DNA of 64,000 bases from Sutcliffiella horikoshii. Its GTDB lineage: Bacteria > Bacillota > Bacilli > Bacillales > Bacillaceae_I. A program made the position numbers and the translations under genes. Of this stretch, positions 42,207-50,728 are shown in pieces; position 1 is the stretch's first letter, and each line of letters begins with the position of its first letter. Under the pieces are notes generated by a model that was given only the letters and a program-made list of their open reading frames with translations, made no database searches and was not told the origin of the DNA. The stretch spans positions 2,248,666 through 2,312,665 of the forward strand of contig KV440964.1 in assembly GCA_001636495.1 (NCBI GenBank). Direction: 5' to 3'.

Positions 42207-43115
42207 TTGGATAAAGTTATTGAGCTAGAAATTCCGTTCATGAGAGAAGCAAACAGTGTCCAGCAGCTTACCAAGGGATTTTCCAACGATCAAAAGTTCG
42301 TAATTGATGATAAGTATCTTATCCGTCTTTTTCCTTTAGAAGATGCAGATCATAGAAGGAAAGAATTTGAAACCATTAATAGGTTATCCTCACTCTCGGA
42401 TTTTGTGCCAGAAGCAATCGAGTTTGGTGCTCAGGAAAATCTAGGGTTGGCTTATATGGTATTGACATATCTGCCAGGCAAGGACGGGGATGAAGCGTTA
42501 AGTAGTTTGACAGAAAAAGAGCAGTATCAAGTAGGGTTTCAAGCAGGGAAGGAACTGGAAAAATTGCATGAGTATCCTGCTCCTGAAGGCATCGAACCAT
42601 GGAACATATTCAAGAAAAGAAAAAGTGATAGGTACATAGAAGAATTGAAGCAGCTTGAAGATATTGATAAAGAGATAATAAACAAACTCGAAAGCTATAT
42701 AAAATCCAATGAGTATTTAATGGATGGCCGTCCTAACAGATTTCAGCATGATGATTTTCACCCTTGCAATCTCATTGTCGAGGAGAAGAAATTCACTGGG
42801 TTTATTGATTTTCAGAGGATGGACTGGGGAGATCCCTTACATGACTTACAAAAACTTGGATTCTTTGGAATAAAGGTAAGTGTTCCTTTTTCCATTGGTG
42901 CAATTGATGGATATAATGGTGGAGGGAAAATCAGTCAGGAGTTCTGGCAACTATTTGCTCTTTATAGTGCCATGCATGTGGTGTCATCATTCGTGTGGGG
43001 GAAGAGAATGGGAGACGAGCAGTATGATCTATTATCCCGATATGCTATGGATGTTTTGAGAGATCATGATGATTTTAGGGAGAATATCCCACAATGGTAT
43101 AGGGATATGAAGTAA
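42207..43115 (+). CDS. Aminoglycoside phosphotransferase (APH)-family protein
   Basis: 302 residues, kinase-like fold. ATP-binding N-lobe with GFSNDQKFVIDDKYLIRLF; catalytic loop FQHDDFHPCNLIVEE (Asp acting as base, Asn metal ligand), then FIDFQRMDWGDPLHDL, the DFG-equivalent. In Bacillus such proteins phosphorylate antibiotics, sugars or amino-alcohols. The catalytic His-Gly-Asp is His-Asp-Asp here. Start is TTG at 42207 after GGGGATGGGG. Confidence 0.83.
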   Translation: MDKVIELEIPFMREANSVQQLTKGFSNDQKFVIDDKYLIRLFPLEDADHRRKEFETINRLSSLSDFVPEAIEFGAQENLGLAYMVLTYLPGKDGDEALSSLTEKEQYQVGFQAGKELEKLHEYPAPEGIEPWNIFKKRKSDRYIEELKQLEDIDKEIINKLESYIKSNEYLMDGRPNRFQHDDFHPCNLIVEEKKFTGFIDFQRMDWGDPLHDLQKLGFFGIKVSVPFSIGAIDGYNGGGKISQEFWQLFALYSAMHVVSSFVWGKRMGDEQYDLLSRYAMDVLRDHDDFRENIPQWYRDMK

Positions 43116-43120
43116 ACTAG

Positions 43121-43155
43121 AAAAGGCCGCACAGTGGATGGGCGGCCTTTGATTT
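43121..43155. terminator. Bidirectional terminator
   Basis: AAAGGCCGC (43122-43130) with GCGGCCTTT (43142-43150), between convergent genes. Confidence 0.87.
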
Positions 43156-43156
43156 C

Positions 43157-43372
43157 CTATTTTTTCTTCTTTTTCGTTAAGTCTACAAATCCTTTCTTGA
43201 CCACTTTCTCCAAGGCAACTTGGACATTAATTTGACGGTCATCGACATGAATGACACTTAAGACTTTTCCTTTTCGTCCCTTTATCCTCAATTCCTCATC
43301 CACATACGGCAGCTCTTTCCGGTACTGACTTAATACAACGTTCTTATTTTCCATAAAGTAAACGAAATACAT
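43157..43372 (-). CDS. Small basic hypothetical protein
   Basis: 71 residues starting at 43372 with AGGTGA about seven bases upstream. Beta-rich core (VVLSQYRKELPYVDEEL, GKVLSVIHVDDRQINVQV) ending in a Lys-rich tail TKKKKK. It looks like a small SH3-like or KOW-like nucleic-acid-binding fold, but I do not recognise the family. Confidence 0.6.
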   Translation of the reverse strand: MYFVYFMENKNVVLSQYRKELPYVDEELRIKGRKGKVLSVIHVDDRQINVQVALEKVVKKGFVDLTKKKKK

Positions 43373-43519
43373 AGAGATCTCACCTGTTTCATTAGGAATG
43401 GGTTATAGGAGTTCGTCTCTTATAACACTTCCTACAAAATATGTAACTAACCGTTGATTTAGACCTTATTTAGCGTGTAAGGTAGATAGAATTGAAATGA
43501 TTATTAGGGAGTGTTTATA

Positions 43520-43846
43520 GTGGTTCATGCTTTTGCTCTTTTTCTTATGGCTGGCATAGCTGAAATAGGAGGTGGCTATTTAATTTGGCTTTGGTTAAGG
43601 GAGGGGAAATCTGCTTATTTGGGCTTGACGGGCGCACTTGCCCTAGCACTTTATGGCGTTTTGGCAACGTTTCAAAGCTTTCCTTCCTTTGGTAGGGTAT
43701 ATGCTGCTTATGGAGGGGTGTTCATTATTCTTTCCGTCCTGTGGGGGTGGGGCGTAGATAGAAAAACTCCAGATTTTTATGATTGGGTGGGAGCAGCGAT
43801 TTGTTTGGTCGGTGTGGGTGTTATGCTATTTGCACCTAGGACTTAG
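43520..43846 (+). CDS. UPF0060/YnfA family membrane protein
   Basis: 108 residues, four helices. [30 protein letters not shown] and [13 protein letters not shown] match YnfA family landmarks. GTG at 43520 fits AGGGAG eight bases upstream better than the in-frame GTG at 43511. The family belongs to the drug/metabolite transporter-like group; its substrate is not established. Confidence 0.9.
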   Translation: MVHAFALFLMAGIAEIGGGYLIWLWLREGKSAYLGLTGALALALYGVLATFQSFPSFGRVYAAYGGVFIILSVLWGWGVDRKTPDFYDWVGAAICLVGVGVMLFAPRT

Positions 43847-43879
43847 TACTCATACATAAAAAGTATTCCTCCATAAAAA

Positions 43880-43912
43880 GAAACTGCAAGCAAAAATTTT
43901 GCTGCAGTTTCC
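43880..43912 (-). terminator. Terminator hairpin downstream of the 44-residue protein gene
   Basis: AAACTGC (43881-43887) and GCAGTTT (43904-43910) with nearly continuous pairing of AGCAAAA and TTTTGCT inside; usable on both strands. Confidence 0.75.
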
Positions 43913-43928
43913 TTCCATAAAACAAAGA

Positions 43929-44063
43929 TTATTGTTCCGAGTTCTGACGCTTTGTCGGATGGCTCGCGCGTTCCACTTCTTCAGCAGAAACTACCTGTTT
44001 CGCGTTCTCAGCGTTGGGTTGTCCCTTTTGGCTCGGACCATTATGTTTATTATGCTTTGACAT
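43929..44063 (-). CDS. Small hydrophilic protein, possible spore protein
   Basis: 44 residues beginning MSKHNKHNGPSQKGQPN and ending RASHPTKRQNSEQ. ATG at 44063 has a strong site (AAGGAAGGGAGAG). Very polar, rich in Lys, Asn, Gln, His and Glu, with no hydrophobic core, resembling minor small acid-soluble spore proteins or other short disordered spore proteins. This resemblance is compositional only. Confidence 0.6.
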   Translation of the reverse strand: MSKHNKHNGPSQKGQPNAENAKQVVSAEEVERASHPTKRQNSEQ

Positions 44064-44118
44064 ATAGGTCTCTCCCTTCCTTATTCTCCCTAATTAATGT
44101 GAGTAAGGGAGCGGAGAT

Positions 44119-45039
44119 TTATACACCAGGAGGGACAGCAGTTCCATTAGCTTGTACAAGTTTATAATATTGGCTTTCATATTGCTTATCCAGATGAGGC
44201 AAGAGGTTTTCCAATGCTCTTACTACGCGCTTAAGGTTGATGCCGGTTTCAATGCCCATCTGTTCAAACATATAGACGACGTCCTCTGTGGCAACATTAC
44301 CTGATGCGCCCGGAGCAAATGGGCAACCGCCAAGCCCCCCTGCAGACGTGTCGAACCTATCCACACCTGCCTGGAGGGCTGCAAAGATATTAGCCAGTGC
44401 CATTCCGCGGGTGTTATGGAAGTGTGCTGTTATCATGACATCCTTAAGTTCTTCCTTTAAAGCAGAAAAGAGTGCGTAGGATTCCTGCGGATTTGCCATC
44501 CCAATCGTATCTGCAACGCTCAACTCATCCACTCCAAATTGAACGAAGCGCTTACATAATTCCAATACATCTTCGATTGAAATTTTTCCTTCGTACGGGC
44601 AGTAAAATGACGTAGAAATACACGCTCTTACAAAGTATCCTCGATCTTTTAAGTCTTTTATTAAAGGCTCCAATTCCATTAAGCTTTCTGCAGTTGTTTT
44701 ATTTATATTCTTCTTATTAAACGTTTCACTCACACCTACAAAAACAGCAGCATTCTTACAAGAGGTGCTACGTAATCTCTCTATGCCTTTCTGGTTTGGG
44801 ACTAAAACAAAATTTCTAGTCTCTTTATCGTTGCAGCTTTCAATAATGGTAGCGGCATCTGACATCTGTGGTACCCATCTGGGTGAGACAAAAGAGGTAA
44901 GCTCCATCTCCGGAATTCCAGCTTTCTTCAACTCTTTAATAAATTCAATCTTAGCCTCAGTCGGTACGAATGTTTTCAGGTTTTGCAAACCATCACGTGG
45001 ACCCACTTCAATAATGGTTGCTTTGGACGGTAAATTCAT
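44119..45039 (-). CDS. mvaB: Hydroxymethylglutaryl-CoA lyase
   Basis: 306 residues of the HMGL/DRE-TIM metallolyase family. Opening IIEVGPRDGLQNL carries the Arg-Asp metal/catalytic pair; SFVSPRWVPQMSDA; HFHNTRGMALANI supplies metal-ligand His residues; and GGLGGCPFAPGASGNVATED is the HMG-CoA lyase signature with the catalytic Cys. It cleaves HMG-CoA to acetyl-CoA and acetoacetate, the last step of leucine degradation. Divergent from thiolase-scoAB, which use acetoacetate. Confidence 0.93.
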   Translation of the reverse strand: MNLPSKATIIEVGPRDGLQNLKTFVPTEAKIEFIKELKKAGIPEMELTSFVSPRWVPQMSDAATIIESCNDKETRNFVLVPNQKGIERLRSTSCKNAAVFVGVSETFNKKNINKTTAESLMELEPLIKDLKDRGYFVRACISTSFYCPYEGKISIEDVLELCKRFVQFGVDELSVADTIGMANPQESYALFSALKEELKDVMITAHFHNTRGMALANIFAALQAGVDRFDTSAGGLGGCPFAPGASGNVATEDVVYMFEQMGIETGINLKRVVRALENLLPHLDKQYESQYYKLVQANGTAVPPGV

Positions 45040-45073
45040 CGTTGTTCTCCCCCTTCACGGATAATTTCTCCCT

Positions 45074-45087
45074 ACCCCTAATATTAG
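45074..45087. promoter_or_regulatory. 14-bp palindrome in the mvaB/thiolase divergent region
   Basis: CCCTAATATTAGGG is a perfect palindrome, placed between the two divergent genes. A plausible repressor site controlling one or both. Confidence 0.4.
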
Positions 45088-45141
45088 GGAATAGAGGGTG
45101 CTAAAAGCAAGAATAATAGAAATTTTATAAAAAAAGAAGGA

Positions 45142-45165
45142 ATTTCGACATGAATCTCGAAATTA
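45142..45165. promoter_or_regulatory. Inverted repeat upstream of thiolase
   Basis: AATTTCGA (45142-45149) and TCGAAATT (45158-45165), 8-base spacer, directly before the ribosome binding site of the thiolase gene. It could be an operator or a 5'-UTR hairpin. Confidence 0.4.
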
Positions 45166-45188
45166 ATCAGTCGAGAGGAGAGGAAATT

Positions 45189-46373
45189 ATGTCGAATAAA
45201 GAAGTAGTTATTGTAAGCGCTGTCAGAACAGCGATTGGAAGTTTTGGTGGGGCATTTAAAGATGTTTCCGCTCCACAGTTAGGATCAGTTGTCATTAAAG
45301 AAGCGCTCGCAAAAGCCGGGCTTGCACCAGATAGTGTAGATGAAGTAATTATGGGAAATGTACTGCAGGCAGGTCTTGGCCAGAATCCTGCAAGACAAGC
45401 GGCGATGGCGGCAGGCCTTCCGCAAGAAGTGTCCTCCATGACAATCAATAAAGTATGTGGATCAGGGTTAAAAGCAGTTCACCTTGCAACTCAAGCAATC
45501 CTTGCCGGAGATGCCGACATTGTCGTCGCAGGTGGGATGGAAAATATGTCTCAGGCTCCTTACTTGTTAAAAGGTGCGCGTGACGGATTCCGTATGGGTG
45601 ACCAGAAATTAGTCGACACGATGGTATCGGACGGGCTTACTTGCTCCTTCAACGATTACCATATGGGAGTGACAGCGGAAAACCTCTGCACCAAGTATGA
45701 ATTAACACGAGAAGAACAAGACGAGTTTGCGGCAAACAGCCAACAAAAAGCGGTCCAGGCAATTGAAGGCGGAAAATTCAAAGACGAGATCGTGCCTGTG
45801 GAAGTGAAGAAGAAAAAAGAAATTCTGACGATAGATACAGACGAATTTCCTAGAAAAGGAACCACAGCTGAGAAGCTTGGAGGCTTGCGTCCTGCATTTA
45901 AAAAGGATGGTTCTGTTACAGCTGGTAACGCTTCTGGGATTAATGACGGAGCGGCGGCGGTTGTAGTGATGAGCAAGAAAAAAGCGGAAGAGCTTGGTAT
46001 CAAGCCGCTTGTAAGAATCGTTGCCAACGCAAGCAGTGGAGTAGACCCAAGCATCATGGGCATCGGTCCTGTTACTGCTGTGAAAAAAGCGATGGAAAAA
46101 GGTGGCCAGTCCATGGAAGAAATGGACCTTGTGGAAGCAAACGAAGCTTTTGCAGCACAAGCACTTGCTGTCGGCCGGGAATTGCAGTTTGATCCAGAAA
46201 AGTTGAATGTTAATGGAGGGGCAATTGCCCTAGGTCACCCGATTGGTGCAAGTGGAACTAGAATCCTAGTAACGCTTATCCATGAAATGAAACGCCGTGA
46301 AGCGAAAAAAGGTCTTGCAACATTATGTATTGGCGGCGGACAAGGTGTCGCTACCATTGTAGAAAACATATAA
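45189..46373 (+). CDS. Acetyl-CoA C-acetyltransferase (thiolase)
   Basis: 394 residues. Acyl-enzyme Cys in [14 protein letters not shown] (about residue 88), His in [10 protein letters not shown] and second Cys in LCIGGGQG, all standard for degradative/biosynthetic thiolases. It converts acetoacetyl-CoA and CoA to two acetyl-CoA. Start at 45189 follows GAGAGGAGAGG; an in-frame ATG at 45150 lies within the inverted repeat and has no better site. First gene of the thiolase-scoA-scoB unit. Confidence 0.94.
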   Translation: MSNKEVVIVSAVRTAIGSFGGAFKDVSAPQLGSVVIKEALAKAGLAPDSVDEVIMGNVLQAGLGQNPARQAAMAAGLPQEVSSMTINKVCGSGLKAVHLATQAILAGDADIVVAGGMENMSQAPYLLKGARDGFRMGDQKLVDTMVSDGLTCSFNDYHMGVTAENLCTKYELTREEQDEFAANSQQKAVQAIEGGKFKDEIVPVEVKKKKEILTIDTDEFPRKGTTAEKLGGLRPAFKKDGSVTAGNASGINDGAAAVVVMSKKKAEELGIKPLVRIVANASSGVDPSIMGIGPVTAVKKAMEKGGQSMEEMDLVEANEAFAAQALAVGRELQFDPEKLNVNGGAIALGHPIGASGTRILVTLIHEMKRREAKKGLATLCIGGGQGVATIVENI

Positions 46374-46393
46374 AGAGAGAGGTGCAACTTAAG

Positions 46394-47083
46394 ATGAAAC
46401 CAATTTATACATCCTTTACAGAAGCGGTTAAAGACATCCAAGATGGTTCTACCATCATGGTTGGCGGATTTGGATTATGCGGCATACCGGAAAACTTAAT
46501 TCTTGCACTTGTGGAAACAGGAGTAAAAGATTTAACGGTTATTTCCAATAACTGCGGCGTTGATGAATGGGGTCTTGGACTTCTTTTGAAAAACAAACAG
46601 ATTAAAAAAATGATTGGCTCGTATGTTGGAGAAAACAAAGAATTTGAGCGTCAAGTATTATCTGGAGAGCTTGAAGTAGAACTAACACCACAAGGTACGC
46701 TTGCGGAGAAAATCAGAGCGGGCGGAGCTGGAATCCCTGCGTTCTATACACCAGCGGGAGTTGGGACACCGATTGCGGAAGGCAAAGAAGTTCGTGAATT
46801 CAACGGAAAAGAGTACTTACTTGAAGAAGCATACAGTGCTGATTTCAGTTTAGTGAGAGCAACCAAAGCCGATAAAATGGGGAACCTCATCTATAATAAA
46901 ACAGCTCGCAATTTTAACCCAATGATAGCTGCAGCAGGAAAAGTGACCATCGCTGAAGTGGAAGAACTTGTAGAAATCGGTGATTTGGATCCAAACCTAA
47001 TTCAGACACCAAGCATCTATGTTCAACGACTCATCGTAGGTCAGCAAGAAAAGAAAATCGAACGCGTTACCACAAGAGACTAG
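46394..47083 (+). CDS. scoA: 3-oxoacid CoA-transferase subunit A
   Basis: 229 residues, the alpha subunit of succinyl-CoA:acetoacetate CoA-transferase. Family marker [13 protein letters not shown] at about residues 25-37 is the CoA-transferase 1 signature; late [12 protein letters not shown] is another. AGAGAGGTG precedes the ATG. With ScoB it activates acetoacetate to acetoacetyl-CoA for the thiolase encoded just upstream. Confidence 0.94.
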   Translation: MKPIYTSFTEAVKDIQDGSTIMVGGFGLCGIPENLILALVETGVKDLTVISNNCGVDEWGLGLLLKNKQIKKMIGSYVGENKEFERQVLSGELEVELTPQGTLAEKIRAGGAGIPAFYTPAGVGTPIAEGKEVREFNGKEYLLEEAYSADFSLVRATKADKMGNLIYNKTARNFNPMIAAAGKVTIAEVEELVEIGDLDPNLIQTPSIYVQRLIVGQQEKKIERVTTRD

Positions 47084-47101
47084 CAAGGAGGGGAACAAAC
47101 G

Positions 47102-47764
47102 ATGACAACTGTAAATAACCGTGAAAAAATAGCAAAAAGAGCTGAAAAAGAAATAGAGAATGGCTACTATGTAAACCTTGGAATCGGTATGCCCACTCTT
47201 GTGGCGAATTACATATCCGATAACAAACAGGTAGTGCTACAATCGGAAAATGGCCTTTTAGGTATTGGGCCATATCCGACAAAAGAAAATGTGGATCCAG
47301 ACTTGATTAATGCCGGAAAAGAAACAGTCACTGCTATTCCTGGAGCTGCTTACTTTGACAGTGCCGAATCCTTCGCGATGATTCGTGGGGGCCATGTGAA
47401 CATCGCAATCCTGGGTGGTATGGAAGTTAGCGAAAACGGTGACCTTGCCAACTGGATGATTCCAGGCAAGATGATTAAAGGCATGGGCGGCGCAATGGAC
47501 CTTGTGCACGGTGCAGAGCGAATCATCGTCATTATGGATCACGTCAATAAAGCAGGGGAAGCAAAAATCTTGAAAGAGTGCACATTACCTTTGACAGGTA
47601 AAGGTGTGGTGGACAGAATTATCACTGACCGTGCCGTAATGGATGTAACAGAGCAGGGCTTAAAGCTTGTGGAAGTTGCAAGCGGCTTTACGGTGGAGGA
47701 TATCCAGAACTCTACGGAACCGACGTTAATTGTGGATGAGCATGTGAAGCTTGAGGCCTTTTAA
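47102..47764 (+). CDS. scoB: 3-oxoacid CoA-transferase subunit B
   Basis: 220 residues, the beta subunit. The catalytic glutamate lies in [13 protein letters not shown], the CoA-transferase 2 signature, and the N-terminal [13 protein letters not shown] is conserved. Follows scoA after 18 bases with AAGGAGGGG. It completes the acetoacetate-using block with thiolase, and with mvaB if both directions are induced together. Confidence 0.94.
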   Translation: MTTVNNREKIAKRAEKEIENGYYVNLGIGMPTLVANYISDNKQVVLQSENGLLGIGPYPTKENVDPDLINAGKETVTAIPGAAYFDSAESFAMIRGGHVNIAILGGMEVSENGDLANWMIPGKMIKGMGGAMDLVHGAERIIVIMDHVNKAGEAKILKECTLPLTGKGVVDRIITDRAVMDVTEQGLKLVEVASGFTVEDIQNSTEPTLIVDEHVKLEAF

Positions 47765-47776
47765 AGTTTTAACATA

Positions 47777-47811
47777 AACAGGAGGGAGCACGAATCCTTC
47801 CTGTTTTTTAT
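47777..47811 (+). terminator. Intrinsic terminator of thiolase-scoAB
   Basis: AACAGGA pairs with TCCTGTT around a GC-containing loop, then six Ts, immediately after scoB. Confidence 0.8.
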
Positions 47812-47855
47812 TGTTTAAGAAATTATAAAATAATGCAATGCTGGATTCGTTGGGA

Positions 47856-48058
47856 TGAAGACCTCAGTGACGAGGAAAAAGGAGAAGAGAAGTCCTCATA
47901 GCCTTTATGAAGACCTCGGTAACGAGGAAAAAGGAGAAGAGAAGTCCTCATCACAGTTATGAAGACCTCACTGACAAGGAAAAAGGATTAGAGAAGTCCT
48001 CATCGCTGTTATGAAGACCTCACTGACAAGAAATCAGGAGCAGAGAGGTCCTCAAAAT
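47856..48058. repeat. Array E: 52-bp tandem repeat, four units
   Basis: Units start at 47856, 47908, 47960 and 48012, exactly 52 bases apart. Consensus begins TGAAGACCTCASTGACRAGG, continues through an A/G-rich stretch (AAAGGAGAAGAGA) and ends AGTCCTCATCGCnGTTA. The unit is the same family as array D at 22469, though the two loci are 25 kb apart. It follows the scoB terminator. 47765-48125 otherwise holds only this array and its tail. Confidence 0.82.
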
Positions 48059-48086
48059 CGTCTCAAGAGATTAAAATCTTAATTAG

Positions 48087-48122
48087 GACAAGGTTTTAGG
48101 TCCCGTTAGCTATATTGTTCTT
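48087..48122. repeat. Tail element shared with array D locus
   Basis: Contains GGTTTTAGGTC (48092-48102) and GTTAGC (48105-48110); 29 of 36 bases match 22743-22778 by eye. Confidence 0.6.
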
Positions 48123-48125
48123 GAA

Positions 48126-48314
48126 TTAATACCTCCATCTTCTAAAATAAAGAACCACTATGCCCAAAATTATTAGTCCTCCTATAAAGAATGGACCTAC
48201 ACCTGAACTATAAACAACATAAATTCTAACGTGACGGACAACATTTACAACAATAAATAGCAATAAAATTACACCTAAAAATAGGATTAATTGTTTATGT
48301 TTATTCTTGTACAA
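48126..48314 (-). CDS. Small two-helix membrane protein
   Basis: 62 residues from TTG at 48314, with AAGGGGCT about nine bases upstream. Helices about 8-26 and 38-57, very short loop, and a basic C-terminus FRRWRY. No family recognised. Confidence 0.55.
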   Translation of the reverse strand: MYKNKHKQLILFLGVILLLFIVVNVVRHVRIYVVYSSGVGPFFIGGLIILGIVVLYFRRWRY

Positions 48315-48471
48315 TTCAATCAGCCCCTTGATTGAAGCTTGGGAAAAGATAAGGAAAGAAAGTCTCCTTATAAAACACTATGTTAACTTGATCTTGTATT
48401 ATTCTGAAAGTTGCACTCGGGTCTTTTTACCTATAAAATGATGATATGTTGTACATGATATCTTATAGACA

Positions 48472-48480
48472 TGCTATAAT
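48472..48480 (+). promoter_or_regulatory. Extended -10 promoter for the coiled-coil protein gene
   Basis: TGCTATAAT (48472-48480) is an extended -10 element; TTGTAC (48449-48454) is the best upstream hexamer but at a 20-base spacing. It lies 24 bases before the GTG start. Confidence 0.5.
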
Positions 48481-48503
48481 AACAAAAAGGGAGGTGAGAT
48501 AAA

Positions 48504-48962
48504 GTGGAAAATGAGCTGTTGAAACAAATCCTTCAAGGAATCAATGAGATGAAGGTAGACATAAGAGAGTTAAAGAGCGATGTTAGTACATTAAAGAGCG
48601 ATGTTGGTACATTAAAGAGTGATGTTGGTAGATTAAAGAGCGATGTTGAAACATTAAAGAGTGATGTTGGCACATTAAAGAGCGATGTTAGTACATTAAA
48701 GAGCGATGTTGGTACATTAAAGAGTGATGTTGGCAAATTAAAGAGTGATGTTGGCACATTAAAAAGTGATGTAGATACGTTAAAAACCGAGTTCAAACAA
48801 TATAGAGTTGAATACCGTCGTGATATGAAAATGATTGATCTACGTCTTAACGCCACAAACGAAAGACTTGATTCATTTAAATTTGATACTGATCTTCTAA
48901 TTGAGAAGAACGCCAAATTGGAATTTAGGGTGAATAGATTAGAGAAAAACACAGAAGTATAA
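48504..48962 (+). CDS. Coiled-coil protein with tandem heptad repeats
   Basis: 152 residues, start GTG at 48504 after GGGAGGTGAG. N-terminal helix MENELLKQILQGINEMKVD, then ten consecutive LKSDVxx heptads and one LKTEFKQ (about residues 23-99), then a basic C-terminal helix. The repeats are encoded by near-identical 21-base units (AAAGAGCGATGTTGGTACAT-like), so the coiled coil has probably grown by recent tandem duplication. Likely forms an elongated homo-oligomer. The opening resembles short bacterial coiled-coil proteins of unknown function. Confidence 0.75.
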   Translation: MENELLKQILQGINEMKVDIRELKSDVSTLKSDVGTLKSDVGRLKSDVETLKSDVGTLKSDVSTLKSDVGTLKSDVGKLKSDVGTLKSDVDTLKTEFKQYRVEYRRDMKMIDLRLNATNERLDSFKFDTDLLIEKNAKLEFRVNRLEKNTEV

Positions 48963-49055
48963 GTTAACCATCTAAAAGCTTCTTAACATCCCCCTTAAAA
49001 ATTACACCTCTAGCACAATATCTTCATTAGCACAAAATGTCATTTAATGAGTTAG

Positions 49056-49086
49056 AACACCGGATTTAGCTTCGGTGTTTTTTTGC
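49056..49086 (+). terminator. Intrinsic terminator of the coiled-coil gene
   Basis: AACACCG (49056-49062) with CGGTGTT (49073-49079) and a T-tract after it. Confidence 0.78.
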
Positions 49087-49133
49087 GCACATTTCTATAT
49101 AATGAGATAATTCTAAATTATCTAGCTTTACTA

Positions 49134-49152
49134 TATGGTACAATATACCATA
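49134..49152. promoter_or_regulatory. Dyad overlapping a candidate -10 of the peptidase E gene
   Basis: TATGGTA (49134-49140) and TACCATA (49146-49152), 5-base spacer, overlapping TACAAT (49139-49144). A repressor could act here. Confidence 0.35.
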
Positions 49153-49188
49153 ATTAACTCGGAACACTTTTAAAGGAGAGAATGGATT

Positions 49189-49884
49189 ATGAAACAACTA
49201 ATTGCCCTCGGTGGAGGAGGCTTTTCTATGGAACCTGAGAACCCACTGTTAGATCGCTATATCCTTAAACAATCAGGTAAGTCCACACCTAAAATATGCT
49301 TTATTCCCACTGCGAGCGGTGACGCGGATAATTATATTGCTAGGTTTTATCAGTTTTTTGAGAAGCAGGAATGTGAACCTTCTCATCTTTCTCTTTTTAA
49401 TCCTCAGACGAGAGACTTCGAAACATTTTTATTAGAAAAAGATATCATCTATGTCGGAGGTGGCAACACTCGAAATCTACTAGTACTTTGGAGAGAATGG
49501 GGACTAGACGTCATTCTAAAAAAGGCATATGACAGAGGTGTTTTACTGGCCGGCATCAGTGCAGGGTCCATTTGTTGGTTTCAAGAAGGTGTGACTGATT
49601 CCTTTGGTGATGTATTGGAGCCTATTCCATGCTTAGGTTTCCTAGAAGGTAGCAATTGTCCTCATTATGATGGGGAAGCAAAAAGGAGACCGTCTTATCA
49701 AGAATTGGTGGCAAGTAATAAAATTATCCCAGGTATTGCAACTGATGACGGTGTTGCGCTCCATTATGTGAACAATAAGCTCGAGCATATTGTTAGTTCA
49801 AGGCCGAGTGCAAAAGCGTACAAAGTTTATTTCGAGAAAAAACTTATGGAAGAAGAGCTTCCAACAAAGTATTTAGGGAGTTAA
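49189..49884 (+). CDS. Peptidase E-like (S51) hydrolase
   Basis: 231 residues. Class I glutamine-amidotransferase-like fold with the catalytic Ser in LAGISAGSICWF and His later in CPHYDGEAKR. IIYVGGGNTRNLLVLWREWG is the conserved substrate-side motif of the S51 family. Peptidase E cleaves Asp-X dipeptides; cyanophycinase is a close relative. AAAGGAGAG precedes the ATG. The next four genes follow closely on the same strand. Confidence 0.88.
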   Translation: MKQLIALGGGGFSMEPENPLLDRYILKQSGKSTPKICFIPTASGDADNYIARFYQFFEKQECEPSHLSLFNPQTRDFETFLLEKDIIYVGGGNTRNLLVLWREWGLDVILKKAYDRGVLLAGISAGSICWFQEGVTDSFGDVLEPIPCLGFLEGSNCPHYDGEAKRRPSYQELVASNKIIPGIATDDGVALHYVNNKLEHIVSSRPSAKAYKVYFEKKLMEEELPTKYLGS

Positions 49885-49899
49885 GAGAGGGATGCAACA

Positions 49900-50709
49900 G
49901 TGATAAATAAACAAAGTTGGGTAGGAAGCAAGAAACATTTTGTGGACGAAATCAGTGTAATGAAAGTTGGGGAAGAGGTCATTCTAGGTCGTTTTGGGGG
50001 CAATTCCACTACAGGACAATATAAAAACGAGGATGGTTGTTTAATCTGGTGTGATGAAAAACAAGATTGGGAGTTTGTAATTTTACTAGATGCCCATTTT
50101 ACAGCGGAGAGTGCCGAATTGGTTATTTCAACAATGGAAAAGAACGAACAAAGGTTTTTGGACATTTTTGCATTGCCGGTAAAAAATTTATTTACAAGTC
50201 TGAATGCCTTGATTTTGGATATCTTTCAAAGCGAGAGGTTCATACAGGAGTGTGAGAATGTTCAGGGTGAGACAGCCTGTTTATTTGCATTACGCAAAGA
50301 GAAGTATTTATGGTGGTTTTCAGTAGGAGACTGCTTGCTGCTACTGCATCACCCTGAACTGGAGCGGCTAGGTGAATACCAACAGAACCACCGCAGCTTT
50401 TATGAATGGGTCGGTAAAGAAAGTACATTTAACAAGGACGTACCTTGTTATAGCACGGGTGTGAAGGAACTGCGAACTGGTGAAAATCATATTTTTATGA
50501 CTACTGACGGGTTAGTGGAATGCCCAAATACTTCCTATATCAGCCCCGAAAATATTTACCGCATGTTTCAAGGTTTCGACACATGTGAGATAGGAGTTCG
50601 GAAACTATTGGAGGATATTCAGTCAAAAAACGTCAGGGATAGTACTACAATGGTTTCTTGGATTATACATAACTATCAAGAGGCAACCATTGCGAGTGAT
50701 TTAAAATAA
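49900..50709 (+). CDS. PP2C-like protein phosphatase domain protein
   Basis: 269 residues, GTG start at 49900 after AGAGAGGGA. The PP2C landmarks appear in order but are weak: EEVILGRFGGNST with NEDG, FVILLDAHFTAE (DG-x-G replaced by DAHF), WWFSVGDCLLLLHH (GDS-like), TTDGLVECP (DGL) and RDSTTMVSWI (D-N/S-T). A metal-ligand substitution (Ala in place of Gly after the second Asp) is visible. May be an active phosphatase or a diverged one. In a run of soluble single-domain genes. Confidence 0.68.
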   Translation: MINKQSWVGSKKHFVDEISVMKVGEEVILGRFGGNSTTGQYKNEDGCLIWCDEKQDWEFVILLDAHFTAESAELVISTMEKNEQRFLDIFALPVKNLFTSLNALILDIFQSERFIQECENVQGETACLFALRKEKYLWWFSVGDCLLLLHHPELERLGEYQQNHRSFYEWVGKESTFNKDVPCYSTGVKELRTGENHIFMTTDGLVECPNTSYISPENIYRMFQGFDTCEIGVRKLLEDIQSKNVRDSTTMVSWIIHNYQEATIASDLK

Positions 50710-50728
50710 AAAGGTAGGTACTAGATAG

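Noticed and set aside
43952-44167. 71-codon plus-strand frame
   Set aside because: Overlaps the well-supported 44-residue minus-strand gene and the end of mvaB; no site.
45656-46160. Long minus-strand frames within the thiolase gene
   Set aside because: Antisense shadows of a strongly conserved enzyme; no ribosome binding sites.
48533-48952. 139-codon minus-strand frame with repeated SLFNVPT units
   Set aside because: Mirror image of the coiled-coil repeats on the plus strand; no start site.
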